Below, one piece after another: positions 17,498 through 26,151 of a stretch of DNA of 64,000 nt. Both the position numbers and the translations under genes were made by a program. This DNA comes from Nocardiopsis sinuspersici (GTDB lineage: Bacteria > Actinomycetota > Actinomycetes > Streptosporangiales > Streptosporangiaceae), in assembly GCA_008638415.1 (NCBI GenBank), contig VWVT01000011.1:62001-126000 (forward strand), written 5' to 3'. A model generated the notes under the pieces. That model searched no databases, was not told the origin of the DNA, and saw nothing but the letters and a program-made list of their open reading frames with translations. Each line of letters begins with the position of its first letter. The stretch's first letter is position 1.

Positions 17498-18376
17498 GTG
17501 GCCAAGCAACGAGAATCGCGGTGGGTGAAGGCGGTCGTCTCCCGGGTCGTCCGGTTCGTCCTGTGGTTCGTCACCAAGCCGGACTGGAAGGGCACCGAGC
17601 ACGTCCCGGAGCGGGGCGGGGTGATCATCGCCGCCAACCACCTGTCGCTGGTGGATCCTCTGACGGTCGCCCACTTCCTCTACATCGGCGCCCGGCGCTG
17701 GCCGACCTTCACGATGAAGGACTCGGTCATGCGCATCCCCGTGGTGAGCGCGGTGGCCAGGAGCACGGGCCAGATCCCCGTCAAGCGAGGCAGCACCGAC
17801 GCGGTCAAGGCACTCCAGGAGGCCGAGCTGGCGCTCACCCGCGACGAGGCCTCGGTGATCTTCTACCCCGAGGGCACCTGCACCCGGGACCCGGACCTGT
17901 GGCCGATGACCGCCAAGACCGGTGTGGCGCGCCTGGCGCTCACCACGGGCGTGCCGGTCGTGCCGGTGGCGCACTGGGGCGACCAGAACATCCTGCCCTA
18001 CGGTTCCAAGAAGCCCAGCCTGTTCCCCCGCAAGCGCCTGGAGTTCAGGGCCGGTCCGCCGGTGGACCTGGCGCGCTTCCGGGACCAGCCGCTGACCGGG
18101 TCGGTCCTCAAGGAGGCCACCGAGGTGATCATGGCCGACATCACGGCCCTGCAGGCGCAGATCCGCGGCGAGGAGCCGCCCGCGGTCCCCTACGACCTCA
18201 AGCGGGCGCGTGCCGAGGCCTCCGAGGCCAAGCGGGCGGAGCACCGGGTCGGCGGCGCGGGGGAGCGGCCCGCCGAGGACGGCGGGGAGACCGGCGGGGC
18301 CGTCGACGGCACGGCGCCGGCCGACGGCCGGTCCGGACCGGACGGCGAGAACGGAAAGAGCAGCACGGGGGCATGA
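17498..18376 (+). CDS. PlsC-type lysophospholipid acyltransferase
   Basis: 292-residue membrane-associated 1-acyl-sn-glycerol-3-phosphate acyltransferase. Family motifs are in order: NHLSLVDPL (HX4D catalytic), GQIPVKRGS, FYPEGTCTRDP (substrate binding), and VPVVPVAHWG. The last 60 residues are a charged, Gly/Ala-rich tail without fold. GTG start preceded by GAGGAG at five bases. A TAGACT at 17435-17440 could be its -10. Its stop overlaps the gpsA start (ATGA), so the two glycerophospholipid enzymes are translationally coupled: GpsA makes the backbone and this enzyme acylates it. Confidence 0.93.
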   Translation: MAKQRESRWVKAVVSRVVRFVLWFVTKPDWKGTEHVPERGGVIIAANHLSLVDPLTVAHFLYIGARRWPTFTMKDSVMRIPVVSAVARSTGQIPVKRGSTDAVKALQEAELALTRDEASVIFYPEGTCTRDPDLWPMTAKTGVARLALTTGVPVVPVAHWGDQNILPYGSKKPSLFPRKRLEFRAGPPVDLARFRDQPLTGSVLKEATEVIMADITALQAQIRGEEPPAVPYDLKRARAEASEAKRAEHRVGGAGERPAEDGGETGGAVDGTAPADGRSGPDGENGKSSTGA

Positions 18377-19440
18377 CGCAGCGGATGGATACCGACAACG
18401 TGAGGATCGCCGTTCTCGGCGCGGGCTCCTGGGGCACCGTGTTCGCGAACATCGTCGCGGACGCGGCCGACCTGGCCCGGGAGAGGGACCCGGACGGCCC
18501 CGCGGCCGAGGTGGTCCTGTGGGGACGGCGGTCCTCGGTCGTCGACGCGATCAACGAGACCTCCGAGAACCCGGACTACTTCCCCGGGATCGGGCTGAAC
18601 CCCCGGCTGCACGCCACCACCGACGCCGCCAAGGCGCTGGAGCGGGCCGACGTGGTGGTGCTGGCGGTACCGTCGCAGACCCTGCGGGCCAACCTCATGG
18701 ACTGGCGTCCCCACCTGCGTGAGGACGCGGTGGTCGTCAGCCTGATGAAGGGCGTGGAGCTGGGCACCAGCATGCGGGTCAGCCAGATCATCGCGGAGGT
18801 CCTGGAGTACCCGAAGGAGCGCATCGCGGTCGTCTCGGGTCCCAACCTGGCCCGGGAGATCGCCGAGCGCCAGCCCGCCACCGCCGTGGTCGCCTGCCCG
18901 CACGAGGAGACGGCCGTGCGGCTCCAGGGCCTCTTCAAGTCCTCCTACTTCCGCCCCTACACCAGCACCGACCTGGTGGGGGTGGAGATCGGCGGGGCGA
19001 TGAAGAACGTGATCGGACTGGCTGTGGGCGTGGCCGAGGGCATGGGCTTCGGGGACAACACCAAGGCCTCCCTGATCACCCGCGGCCTGGCCGAGACCAC
19101 ACGCCTGGCGGTGGCCCTGGGCGCCGACGAGCACACCCTGTCCGGTCTGGCCGGGATGGGTGACCTCGTGGCGACATGTTCCTCGCCGTTGTCGCGGAAC
19201 CGGACCTTCGGTGAGAAACTGGGCGCGGGCAAGACCCTGGAACAGGTCGTCGCGGAGACCAAGCAGACGGCCGAGGGGGTCAAGTCCTCCGAGTCCGTCC
19301 TGGAACTCGGATGGGCCAACGGGGTCGACCTGCCGATCACCGAGGCCGTCGTCAAGATGATGCACCACGACCTGAGTCCGGCCGAGGCGCTCGTGGCCTT
19401 CATGGCGCGAACCGCCAAGCCCGAGCGCTACGGGGTCTGA
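18373..19440 (+). CDS. gpsA: Glycerol-3-phosphate dehydrogenase (NAD(P)+)
   Basis: 355 residues. Reduces dihydroxyacetone phosphate to sn-glycerol-3-phosphate for phospholipid synthesis. The Rossmann motif IAVLGAGSWGTVFA is at residues 12-25; VSGPNLAREIAE, GVEIGGAMKNVIGLAVG (catalytic Lys) and GLAGMGDLVATCSSPLSRN are all intact. The ATG overlaps the acyltransferase stop by four bases, indicating coupled translation; an ATG four codons later is an alternative. The next gene starts 11 bases after the stop. Confidence 0.97.
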   Translation: MTQRMDTDNVRIAVLGAGSWGTVFANIVADAADLARERDPDGPAAEVVLWGRRSSVVDAINETSENPDYFPGIGLNPRLHATTDAAKALERADVVVLAVPSQTLRANLMDWRPHLREDAVVVSLMKGVELGTSMRVSQIIAEVLEYPKERIAVVSGPNLAREIAERQPATAVVACPHEETAVRLQGLFKSSYFRPYTSTDLVGVEIGGAMKNVIGLAVGVAEGMGFGDNTKASLITRGLAETTRLAVALGADEHTLSGLAGMGDLVATCSSPLSRNRTFGEKLGAGKTLEQVVAETKQTAEGVKSSESVLELGWANGVDLPITEAVVKMMHHDLSPAEALVAFMARTAKPERYGV

Positions 19441-19451
19441 GAGCGAGCACG

Positions 19452-20681
19452 ATGTCACACACACCAGGAAGCGCCGCCGGGACCGGGAGCGAGGGCGAGT
19501 ACACCCGCGCGGTGTCCCTCCCGCGGGCAGCGGTTCCCGCCGAGCGCCCGATGCGCATGGCCGTCCACCGGGCGACCACCTACGCGTTCGACACCTCCCA
19601 GGAGTACGCGGACGTGCTCGCGGGCACGCGGCAGGGCTACTCCTACGCCCGCATCGACAACCCCACCGTGGACGCGTTCGCCGACGGGGTCGCGGCCCTG
19701 GAGGGAGCGGGCCTGTCCGAGTCGGTGCGCGGGCAGGCCTTCGCCTCGGGCATGGGAGCGCTCAGCACGGTGTTCATGGCGCTGACCGAGGCGGGCGCGC
19801 ACGTGGTGGCGTCGCAGTCCATCTACGGCAACACCCACTCGCTGCTCGACGGGCTGCTGCGCCGGTTCGGCGTACGCACCGACTTCGTGGACATCACCGA
19901 CCTGGACGCGGTGCGCGCCGCCGTGGGCCCCGACACGCGGATGGTGTTCACCGAGACGCTGTCCAACCCCGCCATGACCGTCTCCGACCTGCCCGCGCTG
20001 GCGCAGACCGCCCGCGAGGCCGGTGCCGCGCTGGTCGTGGACTCCACGTTCGCCTCCCCGGCCGTGTGCCGCCCGCTGGAGCACGGCGCCGACGTGGTCG
20101 TGCACTCGGCCACCAAGTACATCGGCGGCCACAGCGACACCACCGGCGGCGTGGCCGTGGCCTCGCCGTCCCTGATCGAGCGGATCCGCTCGGCGCGCGT
20201 GGACCTGGGCCCCTGCCTGGCCCCCGACGAGGCCTACCTGCTGCACCGGGGCCTGGAGACCCTGCCGCTGCGGGTGCAGCGCCAGTGCGAGAGCGCCGCG
20301 GTCTTCGCCGCCGCACTGGAGGGACACCCCCTGGTGGAGCGGGTCGACCACCCCTCCCTGGAGTCGCACCCCCAGGCGTCGCTGGCGGACAAGCTCTTCG
20401 ACCAGGGACGGTACGGCGCGGTCGTGACGGTGCACCCGCGCGGGGGCGAGGAGGCCGGAATGGCCTTCGCCGACCGTCTGCGGGTGGCGACCATCGCCGC
20501 CTCGCTGGGCGGCACGCACACGCTGGCCGGACACGTCGCCTCCACCTCCCACCGCAACATGAACGCGGACGAACTGGCGGCCGCGGGCATCTCACCGGGT
20601 GCGGTGCGGTTCTCCATCGGGTTGGAGGACCCCCGCGACCTCGTCGAGGACGCCCTGGCGGCCCTCGACGGAGCACGGTGA
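19452..20681 (+). CDS. Cys/Met-metabolism PLP-dependent enzyme (cystathionine gamma-lyase-like)
   Basis: 409-residue fold-type I PLP enzyme of the trans-sulfuration family. YSYARIDNPTVDAF is the substrate-side motif, and HSATKYIGGHSDTTGG contains the PLP lysine. The C terminus reads VRFSIGLEDPRDLVEDALAAL. Members act as cystathionine beta- or gamma-lyase, cystathionine or O-acylhomoserine synthase, or methionine gamma-lyase, and sequence alone does not settle which. It begins 11 bases after gpsA and probably belongs to the same transcript. The same neighbour pair occurs between gpsA and ddl in Streptomyces. Confidence 0.92.
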   Translation: MSHTPGSAAGTGSEGEYTRAVSLPRAAVPAERPMRMAVHRATTYAFDTSQEYADVLAGTRQGYSYARIDNPTVDAFADGVAALEGAGLSESVRGQAFASGMGALSTVFMALTEAGAHVVASQSIYGNTHSLLDGLLRRFGVRTDFVDITDLDAVRAAVGPDTRMVFTETLSNPAMTVSDLPALAQTAREAGAALVVDSTFASPAVCRPLEHGADVVVHSATKYIGGHSDTTGGVAVASPSLIERIRSARVDLGPCLAPDEAYLLHRGLETLPLRVQRQCESAAVFAAALEGHPLVERVDHPSLESHPQASLADKLFDQGRYGAVVTVHPRGGEEAGMAFADRLRVATIAASLGGTHTLAGHVASTSHRNMNADELAAAGISPGAVRFSIGLEDPRDLVEDALAALDGAR

Positions 20682-20725
20682 CACGCGACGGTTTCTCCCG
20701 ATTCCGGTTCCATTCACAGGCGAGA

Positions 20726-20731
20726 TAGGGT
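20726..20731 (+). promoter_or_regulatory. Leaderless -10 element of ddl
   Basis: TAGGGT ends eight bases before the ddl ATG at 20740. There is no ribosome site, so a leaderless transcript is likely, as for gltX, thiL and lepB. Confidence 0.5.
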
Positions 20732-20739
20732 CAGGCAGC

Positions 20740-21864
20740 ATGTCGTCCGAGCAGCGCAAGATTCGGGTCGCCGTCGTCTTCGGCGGACGTAGTTCCGAAC
20801 ACGAGATCTCCTGCGTCACCGCGGGCAGCGTGCTGTCCGTCATCGACCAGGACCGCTACGAGGTCGTGCCGGTCGGTATCACCCGCACGGGCAACTGGGT
20901 GCTGACCTCGGGCGATCCCGAGCGGCTGCGCATCGACGCGGGGACCAAGGCGCTGCCGTCCGTGTCCGAGGACGGCACCGACATCGCCCTGCCCTTCGAC
21001 GCGGCGGGCCAGCTCATGGTGGTCGACCCGGTCAGGGGGCCCGAGCGCCTGGCCGGTGTGGACGTCGTGCTGCCGCTGCTGCACGGGCCGTTCGGCGAGG
21101 ACGGCACCATCCAGGGCCTGTTCGAGATGATGGGCGTGCGCTACGCGGGCGCCGGGGTCTTCTCCAGCTCCGCGGCCATGGACAAGGTCTTCATGAAGGC
21201 CATGCTGCGCGGCAACGGCATCCCCACCAGCGACTTCGTGCCGATCTCGGACCGCCAGTGGCGCAACGAGCGCAAGCGTGTGCTGGACGACGTGGCCGCT
21301 CTGGGCGCCACCGTGTTCGTCAAGCCCGCCCGCGCGGGCAGCAGCGTGGGCATCAGCAGGGTCGGCGACTCCTCCGACGCCGACGCGGTGGTCGCCGCCG
21401 TGGAGGCCGCCCGCGAGCACGACCCCAAGGTGCTGGTGGAGGCGCAGGTCGTGGGCCGCGAGATCGAGTGCGGCGTACTGGAGTCCGAGGACGGCGGTAC
21501 GCCCGACGTGTCCTTCCCGGCCGAGGTGCACGTGGCCGAGGGCTTCGACTTCTACGACTTCGAGGCCAAGTACCTGTCCACGAGCAGCCTGACCATCCCC
21601 GCCCGGATCCCGGAGGAGGCCACGGCGCGGCTGCGCGCGATGGCCGCCGACGTGTTCGAGGCGATGGGCTGCGAGGGCCTGGCCCGCGTGGACTTCTTCT
21701 ACACCGAGAGCGGCGAGATCCTCGTCAACGAGCTGAACACCATGCCCGGGTTCACCCCGGCCTCGGCCTTCCCGCAGATGTGGGACGCCACCGGCGTGGA
21801 CTACGCGACGCTCGTGGAGCGGATGATCTCCTCCGCGCTGCGCCGTTCCCCCGGCCTGCGCTAG
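20740..21864 (+). CDS. ddl: D-alanine--D-alanine ligase
   Basis: 374-residue ATP-grasp enzyme that makes the D-Ala-D-Ala dipeptide for peptidoglycan. VFGGRSSEHEISCVTA is the N-terminal signature with the catalytic Glu. LLHGPFGEDGTIQGLFEMMGVRYAG follows. VKPARAGSSVGISRV is the ATP-binding loop, and EILVNELNTMPGFTPASAFPQMW ends the grasp domain. The residue before the omega-loop triad is in the context FYDFEAKYLS, as in D-Ala-D-Ala (not D-Ala-D-Lac) enzymes, where Tyr/Phe replaces the Glu-Lys pattern. The ATG follows a TAGGGT -10 by eight bases. A cluster of dispersed repeats begins just after the stop. Confidence 0.96.
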   Translation: MSSEQRKIRVAVVFGGRSSEHEISCVTAGSVLSVIDQDRYEVVPVGITRTGNWVLTSGDPERLRIDAGTKALPSVSEDGTDIALPFDAAGQLMVVDPVRGPERLAGVDVVLPLLHGPFGEDGTIQGLFEMMGVRYAGAGVFSSSAAMDKVFMKAMLRGNGIPTSDFVPISDRQWRNERKRVLDDVAALGATVFVKPARAGSSVGISRVGDSSDADAVVAAVEAAREHDPKVLVEAQVVGREIECGVLESEDGGTPDVSFPAEVHVAEGFDFYDFEAKYLSTSSLTIPARIPEEATARLRAMAADVFEAMGCEGLARVDFFYTESGEILVNELNTMPGFTPASAFPQMWDATGVDYATLVERMISSALRRSPGLR

Positions 21865-21909
21865 GCAGTGTCCTCGTTCTCTTTGGACCTTCGCTTCGCT
21901 TCGGCCCGT

Positions 21910-22012
21910 GTTCGGGCGTCCGGAGAACGGGAACCTTCGGCGCCTACGGTGAGACGGCTCGTTCCTCGCAGTCTCGCCTCCGTCACCTCCAGAACCCCGT
22001 GGACGCCCGAAC
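21910..22012 (+). repeat. 103-bp dispersed element, copy A
   Basis: Bounded by a perfect 12-base inverted repeat, GTTCGGGCGTCC at 21910-21921 and GGACGCCCGAAC at 22001-22012. The interior (CGGAGAACGGGAACCTTCGG onward) is almost identical to the copy at 47675-47777, and the length is exactly the same. It encodes nothing credible. Confidence 0.88.
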
Positions 22013-22103
22013 CAACCCTCTGTCCTCTTTGGGCCTTCGCTTCGCTTCGTCCCGCCCGTCGCCCGCCACCACCCTCAACGGACGCTGCGCGCGGTTCTTT
22101 CTT

Positions 22104-22257
22104 GTTCGGGTGTCCGGAGAACGGGAACCTTCGGCGCCTCCCGTGCGATGGCTCGTGCCCACGCCGTCGCCCGCCGCCACCCTCAGACGACGGCCTACGG
22201 CCGCAGTACTTGTTCATCGCACGTCCGACGCCTCCAGAACCCCGTGGACGCCCGGAC
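22104..22257 (+). repeat. Dispersed element, copy B with internal insertion
   Basis: Starts GTTCGGGTGTCC and ends GGACGCCCGGAC (each one base off copy A). The outer portions match copy A, but the middle carries an extra stretch of about 50 bases including the second repeat motif at 22164-22200. It seems a composite of both repeat families. Confidence 0.75.
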
Positions 22258-22316
22258 CGTTCTCGGGGAGGCCCGTGGGGAGGGGCCCGGGCCGCTGGGC
22301 ACGGGGCTTTCCGGGT

Positions 22317-23135
22317 TCAGGCCCCGGGTCCGCCGGGGGCGTCCGGGCCGGTCACGGCGCCTCCGGGCCCCGGCCGGTGCGGGGCCGCGGGGACCAGGTC
22401 GCGGGTGAGGAACACCGCGCCCGCGACGGCGGCGGGGAACACCAGGACGGCGAGGAACGGGATCGCCAGCAGGAAGTACGTCGGCACCACGTAGCCCAGC
22501 ACCCGGGCCCGCCGCGTCTTCATGTGCCTGCGCCTCTCGCGGATGGTCAGCAGGTTCCGGCGGTCGAACGCGCTCGTCAGCAGCTCGATCCCCAGCAGCC
22601 ACCCGCCCAGCAGGGCGGCCAGCACCGGACCGACCACCTGGCCCACCAGCGGGACGAAACCGATCGCGAACACGGCCACCGTCACGAGCAGGGACATCGC
22701 CACGATCGCCAGCGACTGGCGGATCGACCGCCACATCGACGTCATCAGCGACTCGTCCAGTTCGCCGGGGTCGTTGCCCAGCTCCTTCTCCACCAGTTCG
22801 GTGACCTTGTCGTAGATCGGCCCGCCCAGGGTCAGCGTGACGGTCGTGAACGCCACCACCATCAGCAGGAACGACCCGGCCAGGAGCGCCACGGACACGG
22901 CGCCGCGCACCAGTCCCCGCCACACGGGATCCCAGCCGTCGGCGAAGGGGGTCGCCCAGCCGACGATGTCGGTCAGGTTCACCACCAGGAGCACGAACAG
23001 CGCCAGGAACAGCAGTGACGTGATCAGCGCGGGCAGGGCGGCGAGCATGAACAGGCGTGGTCTGCGCAGCAGCAGGGTGAAACCGCGCAGGAGGGTACCG
23101 ACACCACCGAGGAACTCACGAACAGGATTGGCCAC
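22317..23135 (-). CDS. EI24/CysZ-like membrane protein
   Basis: 272-residue protein of the EI24 domain family, to which the sulfate permease CysZ belongs. Several hydrophobic segments are clear: AALPALITSLLFLALFVLLVV, VALLAGSFLLMVVAFTTVTL, SLLVTVAVFAIGFVPLVGQVV and FLLAIPFLAVLVFPAAVAGAVF. The amphipathic stretch GGPIYDKVTELVEKEL lies between segments 2 and 3. A GTG start with only a weak ribosome site. In many actinobacteria the gene is a stand-alone membrane protein of unknown substrate. Directly upstream lies the orphan intein-like gene. Confidence 0.85.
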   Translation of the reverse strand: MANPVREFLGGVGTLLRGFTLLLRRPRLFMLAALPALITSLLFLALFVLLVVNLTDIVGWATPFADGWDPVWRGLVRGAVSVALLAGSFLLMVVAFTTVTLTLGGPIYDKVTELVEKELGNDPGELDESLMTSMWRSIRQSLAIVAMSLLVTVAVFAIGFVPLVGQVVGPVLAALLGGWLLGIELLTSAFDRRNLLTIRERRRHMKTRRARVLGYVVPTYFLLAIPFLAVLVFPAAVAGAVFLTRDLVPAAPHRPGPGGAVTGPDAPGGPGA

Positions 23136-23188
23136 GGGGGAACACTAGAGGAACCCGGCCCCGGTGTCAGATCCAGGGCTTGAGGCTC

Positions 23189-24313
23189 TCAGGATGAGTC
23201 ATGGACGAGGAGACCGTTTGCGAAGAGATTTCGTGTACCAGTAGTGATTGAGCAGCGTCCTGGAGTACGCGAAGCGGGCTTCCTGCTCTGAGCGTCGCTC
23301 TCGACGTGTTCCACCAGCTGGGGTACAAGCTGCGGCTTGAACTGCCGCTTTCCGGCTGGGGGGAGCCATCCGTCATGGCCGCGATAGCGTTGTGGGAGCT
23401 TCCGTTGCATCGCAGGAGGGACATAAGGAGCGACAAGCAGGAACAACCGTTCCGCGGCGACAACGTTGAGGCGAATAGTGAGGTATCCCCGGCCATCTCG
23501 CATGAGAGTCCCTGCGATGCCGAGTCTGCGTAGCCCGGTCATGAGCACGAGGCAGTCGTCCTCATCGAAACCGCACGTGGAAAGTGATGCCCTATCCTCT
23601 TGGCCTGCTATGTGGCAGAGTGACCCATCGTCCATGTACCAGAACGCGAGGGCGATCGGATCGAGGTGCTCGGCAACCCCGGGCGGAACCCTTTTCCTTC
23701 CATTATCGGTCATTTCTCCGAAGTGCTCCGACACACTCGGATGGAAGGTCGAGCGCGCGGTAATGATGGTTGAGCCATAACCACTGGTCAACGTCCGTGT
23801 ACTGGGGCTGGCAAGATCACCGATAGCCCGCAAAGTCCATCGGACATACTCTTCGTCGGCTTGCCGATGGCCCCACACGACGGACGCGCTTCCGGACTTG
23901 GCCCTGTGGAGGTGACCGTCACCCAGCAGTTTCCCCAGCAGTACGGAGCGCTGACAGGGGGTCAGGTCCAGTTCACTGCGCAGCAGCGTGATCCGCTGGC
24001 TGGGTGAGTACTCTCCAACCGGTGTGTAGGTGTCTGTCCCTGGTGACCAGACGCGGTGTTCGGAGCCGGACATCAAGGAGAAGAAGGAGCTTCCGCGCCC
24101 CGCTCGCAGTCGTCGTCCCGAAAGTTTTGTCCAGGAATATCCCGGTTCTTCGCGGCGCACTTCGGATACATGGGTCGAGACGACGCGAGCATCATGGTCA
24201 GTTCCAAGCACTTCATCACTACTTCTGACGTGGACGAGGCGCTTTCGTGTGCCATCCGCCATGGATATTCGTGTTTCGCTGTGCAGCCCGGTGTGCTTCT
24301 CTTCCATGGCCAT
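23189..24313 (-). CDS. Orphan intein-like protein with LAGLIDADG endonuclease
   Basis: 374 residues with the architecture of an intein but no exteins. The N-terminal Hint part reads GLHSETRISMADG (residues 9-21), SSDEVLGTDHDARV and GSEHRVWSPGTDTYTPVGEYS (blocks A and B). Two LAGLIDADG motifs follow: LLGKLLGDGHLH (about residue 150) and IALAFWYMDDGSL. The C terminus, SITTGTRNLFANGLLVHDS, is an intein block F/G ending His-Asp and then Ser, Ser, stop. Gly occupies the place of the catalytic Cys1, and His-Asp replaces His-Asn, so splicing is unlikely. Codon use (GAA, ATA, ACA, TAT) is more AT-rich than its neighbours, suggesting recent transfer. ATG 24313 or 24307. Confidence 0.82.
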   Translation of the reverse strand: MAMEEKHTGLHSETRISMADGTRKRLVHVRSSDEVLGTDHDARVVSTHVSEVRREEPGYSWTKLSGRRLRAGRGSSFFSLMSGSEHRVWSPGTDTYTPVGEYSPSQRITLLRSELDLTPCQRSVLLGKLLGDGHLHRAKSGSASVVWGHRQADEEYVRWTLRAIGDLASPSTRTLTSGYGSTIITARSTFHPSVSEHFGEMTDNGRKRVPPGVAEHLDPIALAFWYMDDGSLCHIAGQEDRASLSTCGFDEDDCLVLMTGLRRLGIAGTLMRDGRGYLTIRLNVVAAERLFLLVAPYVPPAMQRKLPQRYRGHDGWLPPAGKRQFKPQLVPQLVEHVESDAQSRKPASRTPGRCSITTGTRNLFANGLLVHDSS

Positions 24314-24381
24314 CCTGGGATCGTTGGCTCCTGGAGAGAAGATAGCGAACTCGAGTTCGGAGCGATATGGTTTCGCGGAAT

Positions 24382-26151
24382 TCAGTCCGTGCCCACGTCG
24401 CGGTACCACCCCTCCTGGCGGGACAGCTCCTCGTGGGTCCCCTGTTGCAGCACCCGTCCGTCGCGCACCACGTAGATCCGGTCCACCCGGTCCAGGCCCG
24501 TCAGGTCGTGCGTGATCAACAGGGTGGAGAACCCCTCGGCGGCGGCCAGCAGGTCCTCCACCACCGCGTCGCGCGTGTCCGGGTCCAGATGGGCGGTCGG
24601 CTCGTCCAGCACCAGCACCCGGGGCGACGCCAGCACGGCCCGGGCCAGCGCCAACCGCTGCACCATCCCACCGCTCAGCCCAAGGCCGTGCGTGCCCACC
24701 TGTGTGTCCAGCCCCAGGGGCGTCGCCGCCACCTCGCCGGCCAGCCGCGCGCGCCGCAGCGCCTCCCACAGCTCCCCGTCCCCGGCGCCGGGCCGGGCCA
24801 GCCGCAGGTTCTCGCGCAGGGTCGACGCGAACACGTGCGGGTCCTGGGGTACCCCCGACACCACCCCGCGGACCTCGTCCGCCGGATACGCCGTGATGTC
24901 CTCCCCGCCGATCTCCACCCGTCCCCCGTCCGGGTCCCGGAACCGCAGCAGCACAGACGCCAACGTGCTCTTGCCGGCACCGCTCGGCCCGATCACCGCC
25001 ACCGTCCACCCGGCGGGGATCTCCAGGTCCACCCCGTCCAGGGCCCACGGCTCCCCGGGTCCGTACCGCACCCGCAGGTCCCGCACCCGGACCGTCGCGT
25101 CGCCCTCGACGTCCAGGCCCGCGCGGGTGGGCGGCGCGGTTCCGGCCGGGGTGTCCAGCACCCCGAACAGCCGGGCCCCGCCGGCCCGGATCGCCCCCAG
25201 CCTCGCCGCCACGGCGGGCAGCGGCGCCACGATCTCGAACGCCGCCAGCGTCGTCAGCACCAGCACCGCCAGGGACACCGCGTCCAGCGCGCCGCCCTCC
25301 ACCGCGGCCACGCCCAGGAACAGGGAGCCCCACACGGTCAGTCCGGTGATCAGCGCGCTCGCGCCGGCGCCCAGCCCCAGCAGCGCCGAGTCCCCGCGCG
25401 CCAGCCGGGTCAGCTCGGCGTCGGCCGCGTTCACCCGCTCCACCTGCCGCTCCATGGCGCCGTAGGCGACCAGGTCCGGTGCCCCGTGCAGCGTGTCCAC
25501 CAGCGCCGTCGACAGCTCTCCGCGCGCCCTGGCCTGGCGCCTGCCCGGTCCCCGGCTCAGCGCGGCGGCGGCCAGCGGCACGGCGAGCCCGGCCAGCAGC
25601 AGTCCCGCCGCCAGCAGGAGTCCGCCCGGTAGGTGGAGAGCGGTCAGGAACAGGACCGTGGCACCGCCCGTCACCACCGAGACCAGCGGCGGCGTCAGTC
25701 CGCGCACCAGCAGGTCGAGGGTGGCCTCGGTGTCGCTGACCAGCCGGGACACCAGGTCGCCGGTCCGGAAGCGGCCGAACGGCTCGGTCGCGGCGAGCCG
25801 TTCGTAGACCCGCACCCGCACCTCGGCCAGCGTGCGGAACGCGGCGTCGTGGGTGACCAGCCGCTCCAGGTAGCGGGCGACCCCGCGGCCCACCCCCAGC
25901 GCGCGGGTGGCGACCACGGCCACGCCGAGCGCGGTGATCGGCGGGTGGTCGGCGGCGACGGCCAGCATCCACGCGGCCAGGCTCAGCAGGGCCACCCCCG
26001 CGCCGGTCGCGGCGGCGCCCAGCAGCACGCCCAGCGCGAACCGGCTTCCGCGCGGCCGGGCCAGTGCGGTCATCCGCAGCAGCGGGTCGCGGCGGCGCTC
26101 GCGCTCGGGCACCGGGAGCGGGTCGGCGGGGACGGTGGTGTCGGAGCTCAT
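24382..26151 (-). CDS. cydC: CydC subunit of the heterodimeric ABC exporter for cytochrome bd assembly
   Basis: 589 residues: about six transmembrane segments in the first 300, then an ATPase domain with Walker A IGPSGAGKSTLASVLL, signature LGLSGGMVQRLALARA and Walker B RVLVLDEPTAHLDPD. CydDC exports cysteine/glutathione (and affects haem supply), which cytochrome bd needs for maturation. Its ATG overlaps the cydD stop by four bases (ATGA). The protein is complete, ending EGWYRDVGTD, so the intein-like gene just downstream does not interrupt it. Confidence 0.94.
   Translation of the reverse strand: MSSDTTVPADPLPVPERERRRDPLLRMTALARPRGSRFALGVLLGAAATGAGVALLSLAAWMLAVAADHPPITALGVAVVATRALGVGRGVARYLERLVTHDAAFRTLAEVRVRVYERLAATEPFGRFRTGDLVSRLVSDTEATLDLLVRGLTPPLVSVVTGGATVLFLTALHLPGGLLLAAGLLLAGLAVPLAAAALSRGPGRRQARARGELSTALVDTLHGAPDLVAYGAMERQVERVNAADAELTRLARGDSALLGLGAGASALITGLTVWGSLFLGVAAVEGGALDAVSLAVLVLTTLAAFEIVAPLPAVAARLGAIRAGGARLFGVLDTPAGTAPPTRAGLDVEGDATVRVRDLRVRYGPGEPWALDGVDLEIPAGWTVAVIGPSGAGKSTLASVLLRFRDPDGGRVEIGGEDITAYPADEVRGVVSGVPQDPHVFASTLRENLRLARPGAGDGELWEALRRARLAGEVAATPLGLDTQVGTHGLGLSGGMVQRLALARAVLASPRVLVLDEPTAHLDPDTRDAVVEDLLAAAEGFSTLLITHDLTGLDRVDRIYVVRDGRVLQQGTHEELSRQEGWYRDVGTD

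Larger units (their letters stand above)
21865..22316. other. Repeat-filled intergenic region ddl/EI24
   Basis: 452 bases between converging genes hold no gene. They contain two copies of the inverted-repeat-flanked element (21910-22012 and 22104-22257), each preceded by a CTTTGGRCCTTCGCTTCGCTTCG tract (21880-21903 and 22027-22050). They also contain two copies of the shorter CCGTCGCCCGCC-type motif (22056-22094 and 22164-22200). Confidence 0.8.

Noticed and set aside
21868..22494. Plus-strand frame through the repeat cluster after ddl
   Set aside because: It consists of the dispersed repeats read in one frame; similar peptides arise at 47644 from the same repeat, so the similarity is at DNA level.
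24314..26151. cydC as the extein host of the intein-like gene
   Set aside because: cydC is complete with all ABC motifs and a natural end; the intein-like frame is different and starts after the cydC stop.
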